DNA from: Rufibacter hautae | Lineage (GTDB): Bacteria; Bacteroidota; Bacteroidia; Cytophagales; Hymenobacteraceae | Assembly (NCBI RefSeq): GCF_008271695.1 | Contig: NZ_VKKY01000003.1 | Coordinates: 682,001 to 746,000 of the forward strand | DNA: 64,000 bases | Direction: 5' to 3' | Shown: positions 18,514 to 27,449 of the stretch, one piece after another | Numbering within the stretch: the first letter of the stretch is position 1 | How the letters are laid out: every line of letters begins with the position of its first letter | Translations under genes and position numbers: made by a program | Notes under the pieces: generated by a model | The model's database searches: none | Told to the model about the DNA's origin: nothing | What the model saw: only the letters and a program-made list of their open reading frames with translations

Positions 18514-18939
18514 CTAAAAAAGCAGGTTTTCTTTATAACGTAAACAATGTGGGTCAAAGGAACGCACGTACTGCACCAGCGGTACGGCATTAAGGGTCTG
18601 CAGAATCTCTTGCTGAAGCTGGCTGAGTCCGCCAGACACCTGTATTACATAATCATATTCTTTTATGTCTGGCACCAGAAAAGGCGCCGCCAGAGTGCTG
18701 GTGCCCACAGACCGGTTACGGAACAAACGAAGCGTACCGTGTTCTGCCCGGTGCAGGTAATTGGAGATGATTAACCGACCCTTGTTGAGGAAGTCAATGC
18801 ATAGGTCGGTCTGTTTCACCAGCCGTATCTTAAAGTACTTGTTCAGCGCCCAAGCCAGGGTATGCTCCTTGCTGGATGAGACAACCCCATATAAGTTGAA
18901 ATCAAAATCGTATTCAACGTCTAGACGGAAAGATTTCAT
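18514..18939 (-). CDS. IPExxxVDY family protein
   Basis: A 141-residue protein of unknown function found in Bacteroidota directly upstream of pyk, as here. The name-giving motif appears in the variant form VPDIKEYDYVI near residue 95. Also visible: MKSFRLDVEYDFDFNLYGVVSS at the start and the ending FDPHCLRYKENLLF. No catalytic motif is evident. The frame is open further upstream, but the Met at 18939 begins the conserved sequence. Confidence 0.85.
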   Translation of the reverse strand: MKSFRLDVEYDFDFNLYGVVSSSKEHTLAWALNKYFKIRLVKQTDLCIDFLNKGRLIISNYLHRAEHGTLRLFRNRSVGTSTLAAPFLVPDIKEYDYVIQVSGGLSQLQQEILQTLNAVPLVQYVRSFDPHCLRYKENLLF

Positions 18940-19116
18940 GTGAGTTGCGGTACGCTGGTTGTACTTTAGGTTGGGTTGGCAATTTAAAGAAGTCAAATGG
19001 AAACTCAAGTGAACTTCTCAGAAAAGTATCACAATAAAACAATCTCTCGTAATTTGTTTGGCATTGTGTTTCCAAATCTATTTCTTTGCACTGTGTTTTA
19101 AAAAACTTCTAAAAAA

Positions 19117-19353
19117 ATGTCAGAAATCGCAGAAAAAGTAAGAGCTATCATTATTGACAAATTAGGCGTTGAAGAATCTGAGGTAACGCCTGAGGCTAGC
19201 TTTACAAACGACCTGGGTGCCGACTCTCTTGATACTGTAGAATTGATCATGGAATTTGAAAAAGAATTCAATGTTTCTATTCCAGATGATCAAGCTGAGA
19301 ATATTGCAACGGTAGGCCAAGCGATCAGCTACCTGGAAGAGCACGCGAAGTAA
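19117..19353 (+). CDS. acpP: Acyl carrier protein
   Basis: Carries growing acyl chains in fatty acid synthesis on a phosphopantetheine arm. The 78-residue acidic protein has the [10 protein letters not shown] motif with the modified Ser37, and [28 protein letters not shown] helices III-IV. It heads an acpP-fabF-rnc cluster, the usual order in this phylum, and is divergent from the pyk operon. Confidence 0.97.
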   Translation: MSEIAEKVRAIIIDKLGVEESEVTPEASFTNDLGADSLDTVELIMEFEKEFNVSIPDDQAENIATVGQAISYLEEHAK

Positions 19354-19429
19354 TCTCCTTCCTCCTATTTCCCTTTATCGATCCAATTTTACCTAATTAA
19401 TATAGGTTCTTTTCCTCTACTAGCAGCGT

Positions 19430-20680
19430 ATGGAGCTTAAGAGAGTTGTTGTAACGGGCCTAGGCGCGCTCACCCCAATTGGAAAAACTGTGGCAGAATA
19501 CTGGCAAGGACTTTCCAATGGGGTAAGCGGCGCGGCGCCTATTACTCGCTTTAATGCCGGTAAGTTCAAAACCCAGTTTGCCTGCGAAATCAAAGGCTAC
19601 AATCCAGAAGATTACTTTGAGAAGAAAGAAGGTAGAAAGATGGATTACTTCACCCAGTTTGCCCTCATCGCCAGCAATGAAGCCATCGCTGACTCAGGCA
19701 TTCTGGAGAACGTGAACAGAGACCGCGTAGGCGTGATCTGGGGTTCTGGCATTGGCGGTTTAAAGACTTTCCAAGATGAGTCCATCCAGTTTGGTTTAGG
19801 AGACGGTACCCCACGGTACAACCCCTTCTTTATCCCTAAAATGATTGCCGACAGTTCCTCCGGCAATATCTCTATTAAGTACGGTTTCAGAGGCCCTAAC
19901 TTTGTGACTACCTCTGCCTGCGCTTCTTCTTCAGACTCTATTGTGGCGGCTTTGAACTACATTAGATTGGGCATGGCCGATGTGGTGGTGACCGGTGGTT
20001 CTGAGGCAGCCATCACGGAGTCTGGTATTGGCGGGTTTAACGCCCTCAAAGCCATGAGTGAGCGCAACGATGATCCTTTAACGGCCTCCCGGCCGTATGA
20101 CAAAGACCGTGATGGTTTTGTGTTGGGTGAAGGTGCCGGTGCGCTGGTGCTGGAAAGCTATGAGCACGCCAAAGCCCGGGGCGCTAAGATCTACGCCGAA
20201 GTGATAGGTGGTGGTCTGTCTTCAGATGCGTACCATATCACGGCCCCAGACCCTAACGGCGAAGGTGTGGTGCTGGTAATGCAGAATGCCTTGCGTGATG
20301 CAGGAATCACCCCAGACCAGGTAGATTACATCAATACCCACGGAACCAGTACCCCGCTCGGGGATGGGGCCGAGGTGACCGCGATCCAGAAAGTATTTGG
20401 AGAGCACGCCTACAACCTGAACATCAGCTCTACCAAGAGCATGACCGGGCATTTGCTGGGTGGTGCCGGTGGCGTGGAGGCAGTAGCGGCTATTCTGGCT
20501 ATCCAGAACGGCGTTGTTCCGCCTACCATCAACCACTTCACCGATGATGAGAACATTGATCCTCGCCTGAACTTTACCTTTAATGAGGCTCAGAAGCGCG
20601 AAGTAAACATTGCCCTCAGCAATACTTTCGGATTTGGCGGACATAACACCTCTGTGATTTTCAAGAAATTCACTGAATAG
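19430..20680 (+). CDS. fabF: 3-oxoacyl-[acyl-carrier-protein] synthase II
   Basis: Condenses malonyl-ACP with acyl-ACP during elongation. The 416-residue protein has active-site Cys164 in TTSACASSSDSIV, the two histidines in NTHGTSTPLGD and KSMTGHLLGGAGG, and the C-terminal SNTFGFGGHNTSVIF. Length is typical. It lies 76 bp after acpP and 2 bp before the rnc start. Confidence 0.97.
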   Translation: MELKRVVVTGLGALTPIGKTVAEYWQGLSNGVSGAAPITRFNAGKFKTQFACEIKGYNPEDYFEKKEGRKMDYFTQFALIASNEAIADSGILENVNRDRVGVIWGSGIGGLKTFQDESIQFGLGDGTPRYNPFFIPKMIADSSSGNISIKYGFRGPNFVTTSACASSSDSIVAALNYIRLGMADVVVTGGSEAAITESGIGGFNALKAMSERNDDPLTASRPYDKDRDGFVLGEGAGALVLESYEHAKARGAKIYAEVIGGGLSSDAYHITAPDPNGEGVVLVMQNALRDAGITPDQVDYINTHGTSTPLGDGAEVTAIQKVFGEHAYNLNISSTKSMTGHLLGGAGGVEAVAAILAIQNGVVPPTINHFTDDENIDPRLNFTFNEAQKREVNIALSNTFGFGGHNTSVIFKKFTE

Positions 20681-20682
20681 CA

Positions 20683-21435
20683 TTGAGCCCGATTAGACCG
20701 GTCTTTCGCGCAATCCATAAATTCTTTTACAAGGACAAGGCTTTTGTGAACGCCATTACCCATATCACGGGTATGGCACCAGATAATCTGCACTTGTACC
20801 AGTTGGCGTTCACGCACACGTCTTTCGTGCGCCAGAACCTAAAGGGGAACCAGGAAACGAATGAGCGGCTTGAGTTTTTGGGTGATGCCATTCTGGGCGC
20901 TGTCATTGCCGAATACCTTTTCAAGAAGTACCCCTACAAAGATGAAGGCTTTCTAACCGAGATCCGGTCCCGGATGGTGAACCGCGAGTCATTGAACAAC
21001 CTGGCCGTAAAGGTAGGGTTGCACTCGCTCATCAAAGTAGACAATGTCTCTGGGGTAACCCGCCACAAGTTCATTAACGGCAACGCGCTGGAGGCCTTGG
21101 TGGGTGCCGTGTACCTGGACAAAGGCTACGAAGACACCAAATCTTTCATCCTGAAGAAACTGGTGAAGCCGCACTTTGACCTGCACCAACTCACCACTAC
21201 CACCAGCAACTTTAAAAGTAAATTGATTGAGTGGGCCCAGGGCCAGAACCGCAGCATCAGGTTTGAAATTGTGGGGCAGAAGCAGTCTGGCAGCACCACT
21301 GAGTTTACCGCCGCCGTGGTGGTAGACAACGACATTATTGCGTCGGGCAGCGGGCTCTCCAAAAAGAAAGCCGAGCAAGCGGCCGCCGAGAAGAGCATGG
21401 AAGTGCTCAAATCCACTGGCATTATCCTTTCCTAG
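20683..21435 (+). CDS. rnc: Ribonuclease III
   Basis: Cuts double-stranded RNA in rRNA and mRNA processing. The 250-residue protein has the signature NERLEFLGDAILGAVIAEYLF (about 65-85), the second acidic site ALEALVGAVYLDKG, and a C-terminal dsRNA-binding domain (about 180-247, NFKSKLIEWAQGQ to KKKAEQAAAEKSM). It opens with TTG at 20683, only 2 bp after the fabF stop; the next Met is at residue 31 and would cut into the conserved N-terminal helix, so the TTG is preferred and implies coupling to fabF. Confidence 0.92.
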   Translation: MSPIRPVFRAIHKFFYKDKAFVNAITHITGMAPDNLHLYQLAFTHTSFVRQNLKGNQETNERLEFLGDAILGAVIAEYLFKKYPYKDEGFLTEIRSRMVNRESLNNLAVKVGLHSLIKVDNVSGVTRHKFINGNALEALVGAVYLDKGYEDTKSFILKKLVKPHFDLHQLTTTTSNFKSKLIEWAQGQNRSIRFEIVGQKQSGSTTEFTAAVVVDNDIIASGSGLSKKKAEQAAAEKSMEVLKSTGIILS

Positions 21436-21447
21436 AATATCCCTTCT

Positions 21448-21483
21448 ATTTTCGGTTCCTTTTACAGAAATCAGCCTCAAAAA
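21448..21483. repeat. Dispersed 36-bp palindrome, copy 8
   Basis: Starts 12 bp after the rnc stop; ATTTTCGG left, AGCCTCAAAAA right. Confidence 0.5.
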
Positions 21484-21615
21484 GGCAGAAGGTTTTTCCT
21501 TTATTGTTACTTTGTATTTTTGGGTAAATGCGCTCAATATGAACGTTTTACCTGGTAGATCATGGTGTAAATAGGGGCTTTAATAGCAGTGATCTCATCG
21601 GTGTATATCATTGCA

Positions 21616-21651
21616 GTTTCCTTCTTATTTCTTTAGAAAGCGGCCCTAATG
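21616..21651. repeat. Dispersed 36-bp palindrome, copy 9
   Basis: Left half degenerate, right half AGAAAGCGGCCCTAA recognisable; adjacent to copy 10. Confidence 0.4.
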
Positions 21652-21660
21652 AGCGCCTTT

Positions 21661-21695
21661 ATTTATGGCTTGTTTTCAGAAAATAGGCCCTTAAC
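21661..21695. repeat. Dispersed 36-bp palindrome, copy 10
   Basis: Centre TGTTTTCAGAAAATA and right arm AGGCCCTTAAC match the consensus well. Confidence 0.55.
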
Positions 21696-21868
21696 TGCTG
21701 GGTTAAAAGCGGTGAAATGACCTTAGTTTCTGCCGGTTCTCTTGGTTCTCCGAGGAGGATTTTTAGTTTTGTATCACTCAGGTTGATGGTGGATTACACT
21801 CCATAATGGCCGGGTTTTTAACTTGCAAGGCTGTTCTTGCGTTAGATAAGTATAAATACTAGCATCCT

Positions 21869-23722
21869 ATGAAACTTGCCGGCGCCGCCCTCAATCAAAC
21901 TCCCCTGGATTGGGATAACAACCTCCGCAATATCAAATCGGCCATTGAGCAGGCCAAAGAGCAGAACGTAGACATCCTTTGCCTTCCCGAGATGAGTATT
22001 CCTGGGTATGGCTGCGAGGACCTTTTCCTGAGCGAGTGGGTGAGCGTGGAATGCTTTGAGCGCTTGCTGGAGATAAAGGAATGGTGCGAGGGTGTCATCG
22101 TGTGTGTGGGTTTGCCCATCCGGTTGAACAACACCACCTATAATTGCGCCTGCGTTATCAAAGACAAAGAGATTCTGGGCTTCACGGCCAAGCAGTTCCT
22201 GGCCAACGACGGGGTGCATTATGAGCCGCGCTGGTTCAGTTCGTGGGTGCCTGATACCGTGGCTGAGTTTGAGGCCATGGGGATGACCTACCCCATCGGA
22301 GATATCATCTATGAGCACCAAGGCGTGAAGTTTGCCTTCGAGATCTGCGAAGATGCCTGGCGTAACGCCAACCGCCCGGCGTACCGGCACAAGCCCAAAG
22401 GCGTGCAGCTCATCATCAACCCTAGTGCCAGCCACTTTGCCATGAGCAAAACCGATGTGCGGTATCACCTGGTAGTGGATGCGTCCCGCGAGTTTGAGTG
22501 CACGTATCTATACGTCAACCTACTGGGCAACGAAGCCGGTAAAATGATCTATGATGGCGAGACCATCATCGCGCAAAATGGCAATCTGGTGCTCCGTAAC
22601 CAACTGCTTTCCTTCAAGAGCGTGGACTTTGAGTGTGCCGAGGTTTCCTTTGAGAATCCGCTACCCCCGGTAGAACTGGACCTCTTGCCGGTGGATGAGA
22701 ACGTGGAGTTTATCTCGGCTATCTCGTTGGCTTTGTTTGATTACCTGCGCAAAAGCCGCAGCCGCGGGTTTGTGCTTTCCCTGAGCGGTGGTGCCGATTC
22801 GTCCTTGTGTGCCGTGGCCGTGGCCGAGATGGTGCGCCGCGCCCTGGAGGAGATCAGCCTGGAGGAATTTGTGCAGAAAACCAATTGCCTCACCGCGGAA
22901 GAGCTTCCTGAATACAAGCTACTTTCCGGAAACGAGCTTAGAAATGCGTTGGTGGGTAAACTGCTGGTGACGGCCTACCAAGGCACCATCAACTCCTCCG
23001 ATGACACCTACCGCTCCGCCGAGGAACTGGCCAAGTCCATTGGGGCTGTTTTCTATAACTGGACCATTGATGAAGAAGTGAAAAGTTACCGGGGCAAAAT
23101 TGAGCACGCCATTGGCCGTGATTTAACCTGGCAGCACGATGACTTGACGCTGCAAAACATCCAGGCCCGCGTTCGCGCGCCCGGTATCTGGATGTTGGCC
23201 AACCTCAAGAATTCTTTGTTGCTAGCTACTTCAAACCGCTCAGAAGCCTCGGTGGGCTATGCCACCATGGATGGCGACACCGCCGGTAGTATCTCGCCCA
23301 TTGCGGGCGTGGATAAGGCTTTCGTCCGACAGTGGCTGATCTGGGCCCAGCAGCAACTGGGCTATGAAGGCTTGCAGTACGTGAACAACCTGCAACCCTC
23401 GGCAGAGTTGCGGCCCCTGGAAAACACCCAGACCGATGAAGAAGACCTCATGCCGTATCCGCTCCTGAACCAGATTGAGCGGCTGGCCTTCTATGACCGT
23501 CTTGCCCCGAAGCAGGTGTTTGAGAAGCTAAAAGGCACCTATCCTGATGAGCAATTAAAGCAGTTCATCCAACGGTTCTACTCACTCTGGAGCCGCAACC
23601 AATGGAAACGCGAGCGGTACGCCCCGGCCTTTCACCTGGATGACTACAACGTGGACCCGCGCAGCTGGCTTCGGTTCCCCATCCTGAGTGGTGGCTTCCG
23701 GGAAGAGCTGAGCGAGCTGTAG
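21869..23722 (+). CDS. nadE: Glutamine-dependent NAD+ synthetase
   Basis: Converts nicotinate adenine dinucleotide to NAD+, taking ammonia from glutamine. The 617-residue protein joins an N-terminal nitrilase-type glutaminase (about 1-270; catalytic Glu in LCLPEMSIPGYGCEDLF, Cys in FEICEDAWR) to a C-terminal ATP-pyrophosphatase synthetase domain (about 290-617) with the P-loop LSLSGGADSSLCAVAVAEM and the LLATSNRSEASVGYATMDGD segment. Full length and apparently intact. Confidence 0.95.
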   Translation: MKLAGAALNQTPLDWDNNLRNIKSAIEQAKEQNVDILCLPEMSIPGYGCEDLFLSEWVSVECFERLLEIKEWCEGVIVCVGLPIRLNNTTYNCACVIKDKEILGFTAKQFLANDGVHYEPRWFSSWVPDTVAEFEAMGMTYPIGDIIYEHQGVKFAFEICEDAWRNANRPAYRHKPKGVQLIINPSASHFAMSKTDVRYHLVVDASREFECTYLYVNLLGNEAGKMIYDGETIIAQNGNLVLRNQLLSFKSVDFECAEVSFENPLPPVELDLLPVDENVEFISAISLALFDYLRKSRSRGFVLSLSGGADSSLCAVAVAEMVRRALEEISLEEFVQKTNCLTAEELPEYKLLSGNELRNALVGKLLVTAYQGTINSSDDTYRSAEELAKSIGAVFYNWTIDEEVKSYRGKIEHAIGRDLTWQHDDLTLQNIQARVRAPGIWMLANLKNSLLLATSNRSEASVGYATMDGDTAGSISPIAGVDKAFVRQWLIWAQQQLGYEGLQYVNNLQPSAELRPLENTQTDEEDLMPYPLLNQIERLAFYDRLAPKQVFEKLKGTYPDEQLKQFIQRFYSLWSRNQWKRERYAPAFHLDDYNVDPRSWLRFPILSGGFREELSEL

Positions 23723-23752
23723 AAAGGCTGATTAAAAAAGAATATGATTTTC

Positions 23753-23789
23753 GTTTAGGGCCTGTTTTCTGTAAAGCAGGTCCTAAAAC
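23753..23789. repeat. Dispersed 36-bp palindrome, copy 11
   Basis: One of the best copies: CGTTTAGGGCCTGTTTTC left, AGCAGGTCCTAAAACG right; about 30 bp after nadE. Confidence 0.7.
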
Positions 23790-23798
23790 GATCAAAGG

Positions 23799-23825
23799 AA
23801 GACGCCGTAGTTGCGTCTTTTTTGT
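23799..23825 (+). terminator. nadE terminator
   Basis: Short stem AAGACGC / GCGTCTT, 7-nt loop, six T. Confidence 0.7.
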
Positions 23826-23850
23826 TTTGTCTCTGGAAGCAACTTCGGTT

Positions 23851-23885
23851 GTTTTCGGTTCATTTTCCGTAAACGGACCTTAAAC
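23851..23885. repeat. Dispersed 36-bp palindrome, copy 12
   Basis: GTTTTCGG left, TTTTCCGTAAA centre, CGGACCTTAAAC right; follows the nadE terminator. Confidence 0.6.
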
Positions 23886-23942
23886 GTTTGGTCTTCGCCG
23901 GAAGCGCTTTTGGTGGCGTGTTGGCTTATCCTGCTAGAATCC

Positions 23943-24575
23943 ATGGAAGAATTGGAGTGTCCTTCAAGTTTCAATGAGTTGGAAAGAGCCGCCTGGGCGT
24001 TCGCGGTGCAAGCCCATGGCGAGCAGCGCCGCAAGTACCACAATGAGCCCTATGTAAAGCACCTGGAACGGGTAGCCCAAACGGTGATGGCGTACAGCGG
24101 CACTACTGGCATGGTCATGGCCGCGCTCCTGCACGATGTACTGGAAGACACCCCGGTGACCGAACAGGAAATGCAATCCTTTCTGGAGGAAGTCTGCCAA
24201 GGCTCCATCGTGAAGCCAGCGGAGGTGTTGCAAATGGTCATAGATCTCACCGATCAGTTCACCAAACAGAACGCTCCCGGGCACAACCGCAAACGCCGGA
24301 AGCAGATGGAGGTAGAGCGCCTAAGCCAAATCTCTTCCCGCGCCCAAACCATCAAGCTCGCCGATATCATTGACAACACCCGCGACATCATTGCCCAGGA
24401 CATCAGCTTCGCGAAGGTGTACATCCCAGAGATTGTGGCGTTGCTGGAAGTCCTGAAAAAAGGGGAGCCGTTTAGGTTGTACATGCTGGCTTGTTATGAG
24501 GTACAGAAAGCCGTTTACCGCTTAGAGGAAGACCGGCAAAGGTTCCAGAGTCTCCCAGACCAAGAGCAAGAATAA
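23943..24575 (+). CDS. MESH1-like HD-domain protein, probable (p)ppGpp hydrolase
   Basis: A 210-residue single-domain HD protein related to the hydrolase half of RelA/SpoT. Seen: AHGEQRRKY near residue 26, PYVKHLERVA, ALLHDVLEDTPVT (HDxxED metal motif, about 62-74), and IKLADIIDNTRDI, which are the positions that bind the metal and guanine in this family. There is no synthetase, TGS or ACT domain, so it would act alone to remove the 3'-pyrophosphate of ppGpp, or of another substrate as reported for MESH1-type enzymes. Start ATG 23943; the 44 upstream codons in frame have no counterpart and overlap a palindrome copy. Confidence 0.78.
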   Translation: MEELECPSSFNELERAAWAFAVQAHGEQRRKYHNEPYVKHLERVAQTVMAYSGTTGMVMAALLHDVLEDTPVTEQEMQSFLEEVCQGSIVKPAEVLQMVIDLTDQFTKQNAPGHNRKRRKQMEVERLSQISSRAQTIKLADIIDNTRDIIAQDISFAKVYIPEIVALLEVLKKGEPFRLYMLACYEVQKAVYRLEEDRQRFQSLPDQEQE

Positions 24576-24576
24576 A

Positions 24577-24625
24577 CTCGCTGGTTTAGCGCTCCTTTTT
24601 AGAAAAAGAGCGCTAAACCAGCGAG
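24577..24625. terminator. Long palindromic terminator containing palindrome copy 13
   Basis: Arms CTCGCTGGTTTAGCGCTC and its full complement flank a CTTTTTAGAAAAA centre. The inner 24584-24618 is the dispersed palindrome. It starts 2 bp after the HD gene and ends 11 bp before the convergent receptor gene stop. Confidence 0.8.
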
Positions 24626-24635
24626 AGATCTGATT

Positions 24636-27092
24636 CTATTTTCCGCCGCTCAAAGCATCATCGTTCTGAATGGATTTCTTCTGCTTCTGGCTGGCCTGCA
24701 TCTTCCCGAAAGTCCAGTCAAACCCGATTCTGAACGTGCGATTGTAGTTGATGTTCTGTACGGTTTGCTCGTAACCAGGGGTAATGACGGTGTACTTGAA
24801 GATAAAGGTGTTGGAAAACGGATTGTTCACCCCGAAGCTAATGGAGCCTTTGTCCTGCATCACTTTCTTGCGCACCGAGAAGCTGTTGTAGTAGTTCTCC
24901 CCGATATTCACCTGCAGCATCTTGCTCTTGGAGTTATAGCCGGCATTTGCTTGCGCAGTTAGGCCCTTGGCGATCTCGTAGCTGGTGCTCAGGTTCAGGT
25001 TGTATTGCAGTCCCTCTCTTTTCTGGCGGTTGTCCTCCATGCTCACGTAGTTCAGGTTCAGGCTTGGGCTGATGGTCCAGGTGGGGATTGGCTTGGTAGA
25101 ACCAGATAAACTCAGCCCGTACACGCGGTTCTTGCCGATGTTGTCATGGGTAATCAGCAATACTTCCCGCAGTTGGTTATTCACCACCAATTGCTCCGGC
25201 GCCAATACCTGCTGGATAGAGTTGTTTGTTTGGCGCAGGAACAGGGAGGCGTTGATGGAAGTGGTTTTGAAGAAAGTGTTGTAGCCAACCTCAAAGGCGT
25301 GGGTCAATTCAGCATCTAAGGTTGGATTTCCGCGGTACCCGAAGTTGAAGTCTTCCAGCTGCAGGAAAGGGTTCAGCGAGTAGATCTGCGGCCGCTGGAT
25401 GCGCTGGGTGTAGCTTACCCGTACGGTATGGATGGTGTCAATGGTGCGCGACACGCTTAGGCTGGGGATCACGTTCTGGTACGCGTCTTTGAAGGCGCTT
25501 CTCACCAGTTGGGTTTCTTTGGCGTCGTCGTTCCATTGCGAATTCAGGAACACGCCTTTGGTGGTGGTGTGCTCATAGCGGGTACCTAGGTTCACGTCAA
25601 ATTTTCTCAGCTGGAAAGCGTAGGTGGCGTACGCGGCCTTTACATCCTGGTCATAGTCAAAGTTGTTGATGACGGTAGAATCTGTCTGGGTGGGGAACGT
25701 GTACGCGTAAGTGGTGCGGCTATGCGCATCCCGGAAGATAGCTTTGGCGCCCAACTCCAGTTTGCCTCCGTTTTTGTAGGTCTGGGTGTAATCTAGCTGC
25801 AGGGTTTTCTCTTCACTGGGCGAGGTGTTGTCGTTTACCTGGCGTTGCACCAAAGGCGCCTCGGGGGAGTAGAGCAGGTTATCGTAAAGGTCATTGGATT
25901 CATTGTGGTTCAGTTGGGCCAGAAAGGTCAATTCCTGCTTGGGCTTGAAGGTGCGGGTGTACCCGAAATTCACATCATAGCCAGAGCCGTTCCAGGGGTT
26001 TTCCAGGTCTGAGTACGCCACCGGAAGCTGCTCAGAGCCAGCGCCTCGGTTAAGGGTAGTCTGGTAGCCAGAACCCAAGAAGTAATTCCGCCGGGTAGAA
26101 ACTCCCAGGTTGAAGGCGTTCATGGTATCTGGGTCAAAGGTGAGTTCTGCCTTGGCATTGAACCCGTGGTTCAGAGAAAGATTGCGGCTTTCTTGTTGCA
26201 GGGTAGATTGGCCGTCGGTGGTACGGTTTGTCAGATTAAGTCGGCGGTTGTTGCTGTCATAGCCACTCACGCTGGTGCTCAGCCCAAACTTGCCTTTCTT
26301 CACGTTTAAACTGCCATTCACGTTGCGGTACCGGCTGCCTAAAGAAAGGCTGGTCTTTCCGCTCACCCCTTGCAGGCTGTTCTTTTTAGTGACGATGTTG
26401 ATGATGCCAGCCGTTCCCTCCGCGTCATACTTCGCCGAGGGACTGGTGATCACTTCGATGCTTTTAATAATATCCGCCGGGATCTGCTTCAGGGCATCGG
26501 CTAGGTTGTTGGCCAGAATACTGGAGGGTTTGCCATCCATGAGGACCCTGAAATTAGCGCTGCCCCGCAACTGCACGTTGCCGTCTCCGTCTACCGTCAC
26601 CGAAGGCACTTTCCGGAGCACCTCTGAAGCGGTGGTTCCCTGGTTGCTGATATCCTGCTCGGCGTTGTACACCAACTTGTCTCCTTTATCTTCGATGAGA
26701 GCTTTCTGGCCCACCACAGTCACTTCCTGCAACTTGGTGGCATTTGATCTCAGGTTGATGTTGGGTAGGGAGATCTCCTGTTTATCGGCTGAAATAGTAA
26801 AAGAAGGCACAGACTGGGACACGTACCCCAAGTAACTCACCGAGAGGGAGTAAGTGCCCTTCGCTACTTTGGTGAAGGTGAAGGTGCCTTTTTCATCGGT
26901 GATGGTGCCATCCACGGGCTTTCCGGTGGCGGTGCTGGTCAGCGAAACGGTGGCAAATTCCACGGGTTTGGTAGTAGCCGAATCCAATACTTGGCCCGTT
27001 ATTTTACCGGCTGGGGTTTGGGCCTGCGCCCGCAGGGGAGAGGCTATGATGAAACAAAGAACGAACAGAGTAGCAAGGATGGAGAGACGCAT
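24636..27092 (-). CDS. TonB-dependent-receptor-like outer membrane protein (CarboxypepD_reg + plug + barrel), paralogue A
   Basis: An 818-residue outer membrane protein. Order: signal peptide (about 1-24, ending RAQAQ), CarboxypepD_reg-like domain (about 28-110, KITGQVLDSATTKPVEFATVSL), plug domain (about 120-230) with VPSVTVDGDGNVQLRGSANF, ALKQIPADIIKSIEVITSPSAKYDAEGTAGIINIVTKKN, then a long beta-barrel of the OMP_b-brl_3 type ending FRIGFDWTFGKMQ and a charged tail KKSIQNDDALSGGK. Family members import or sense ligands at the outer membrane; no ligand can be named, and no SusD partner lies beside it. The start is the Met at 27092, which begins the signal peptide. Confidence 0.85.
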   Translation of the reverse strand: MRLSILATLFVLCFIIASPLRAQAQTPAGKITGQVLDSATTKPVEFATVSLTSTATGKPVDGTITDEKGTFTFTKVAKGTYSLSVSYLGYVSQSVPSFTISADKQEISLPNINLRSNATKLQEVTVVGQKALIEDKGDKLVYNAEQDISNQGTTASEVLRKVPSVTVDGDGNVQLRGSANFRVLMDGKPSSILANNLADALKQIPADIIKSIEVITSPSAKYDAEGTAGIINIVTKKNSLQGVSGKTSLSLGSRYRNVNGSLNVKKGKFGLSTSVSGYDSNNRRLNLTNRTTDGQSTLQQESRNLSLNHGFNAKAELTFDPDTMNAFNLGVSTRRNYFLGSGYQTTLNRGAGSEQLPVAYSDLENPWNGSGYDVNFGYTRTFKPKQELTFLAQLNHNESNDLYDNLLYSPEAPLVQRQVNDNTSPSEEKTLQLDYTQTYKNGGKLELGAKAIFRDAHSRTTYAYTFPTQTDSTVINNFDYDQDVKAAYATYAFQLRKFDVNLGTRYEHTTTKGVFLNSQWNDDAKETQLVRSAFKDAYQNVIPSLSVSRTIDTIHTVRVSYTQRIQRPQIYSLNPFLQLEDFNFGYRGNPTLDAELTHAFEVGYNTFFKTTSINASLFLRQTNNSIQQVLAPEQLVVNNQLREVLLITHDNIGKNRVYGLSLSGSTKPIPTWTISPSLNLNYVSMEDNRQKREGLQYNLNLSTSYEIAKGLTAQANAGYNSKSKMLQVNIGENYYNSFSVRKKVMQDKGSISFGVNNPFSNTFIFKYTVITPGYEQTVQNINYNRTFRIGFDWTFGKMQASQKQKKSIQNDDALSGGK

Positions 27093-27392
27093 TGGGATTT
27101 CTTTTGCAGGTTTAGGGTGTATCACATCAGGTTCACAGGGACGCACTTCTTCCAGCCGCCGCTACCACCTGGTAGCCGCGTGGGGCGGAATAGGACATCT
27201 TTCGTGGGATTGGGTAAGCAGTTGATGCGCGCAACTGTCTATTAGATGTGAGACTTTCTTCGGCGGTTGCCTGAGTTGCAAACTTTTTTCGTTTTCGTGC
27301 TATTTCTGGCAAAACAAGCTGAAAACGCCTAGTTAATTTTTCAAGGCTGAAGAAATCCTTTCAAGGAAAGCGATCTCCCAAATTGGTAAGGG
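27093..27392. other. Intergenic region between receptor paralogues A and B
   Basis: Holds palindrome copy 14 and the presumed promoter of paralogue A. No clear TAnnTTTG box on the minus strand near the start. Confidence 0.35.
27291..27326. repeat. Dispersed 36-bp palindrome, copy 14
   Basis: GTTTTCGTGC left, CAAGCTGAAAAC right, 36 bp. Confidence 0.55.
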
Positions 27393-27426
27393 CAAAAAAA
27401 AGAAGCACCACGTAAGGAGTGCTTCT
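27393..27426 (-). terminator. Terminator of receptor paralogue B
   Basis: On the minus strand: stem AGAAGCAC / GTGCTTCT followed by seven T. Confidence 0.82.
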
Positions 27427-27449
27427 GGTAAATTGGAAGAAAGGTAAAC

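Larger units (their letters stand above)
21484..21868. other. Intergenic region rnc-nadE
   Basis: Nearly 390 bp without a gene. It holds two further palindrome copies only 9 bp apart and presumably the nadE promoter. No terminator hairpin as clear as elsewhere was seen. Confidence 0.4.
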
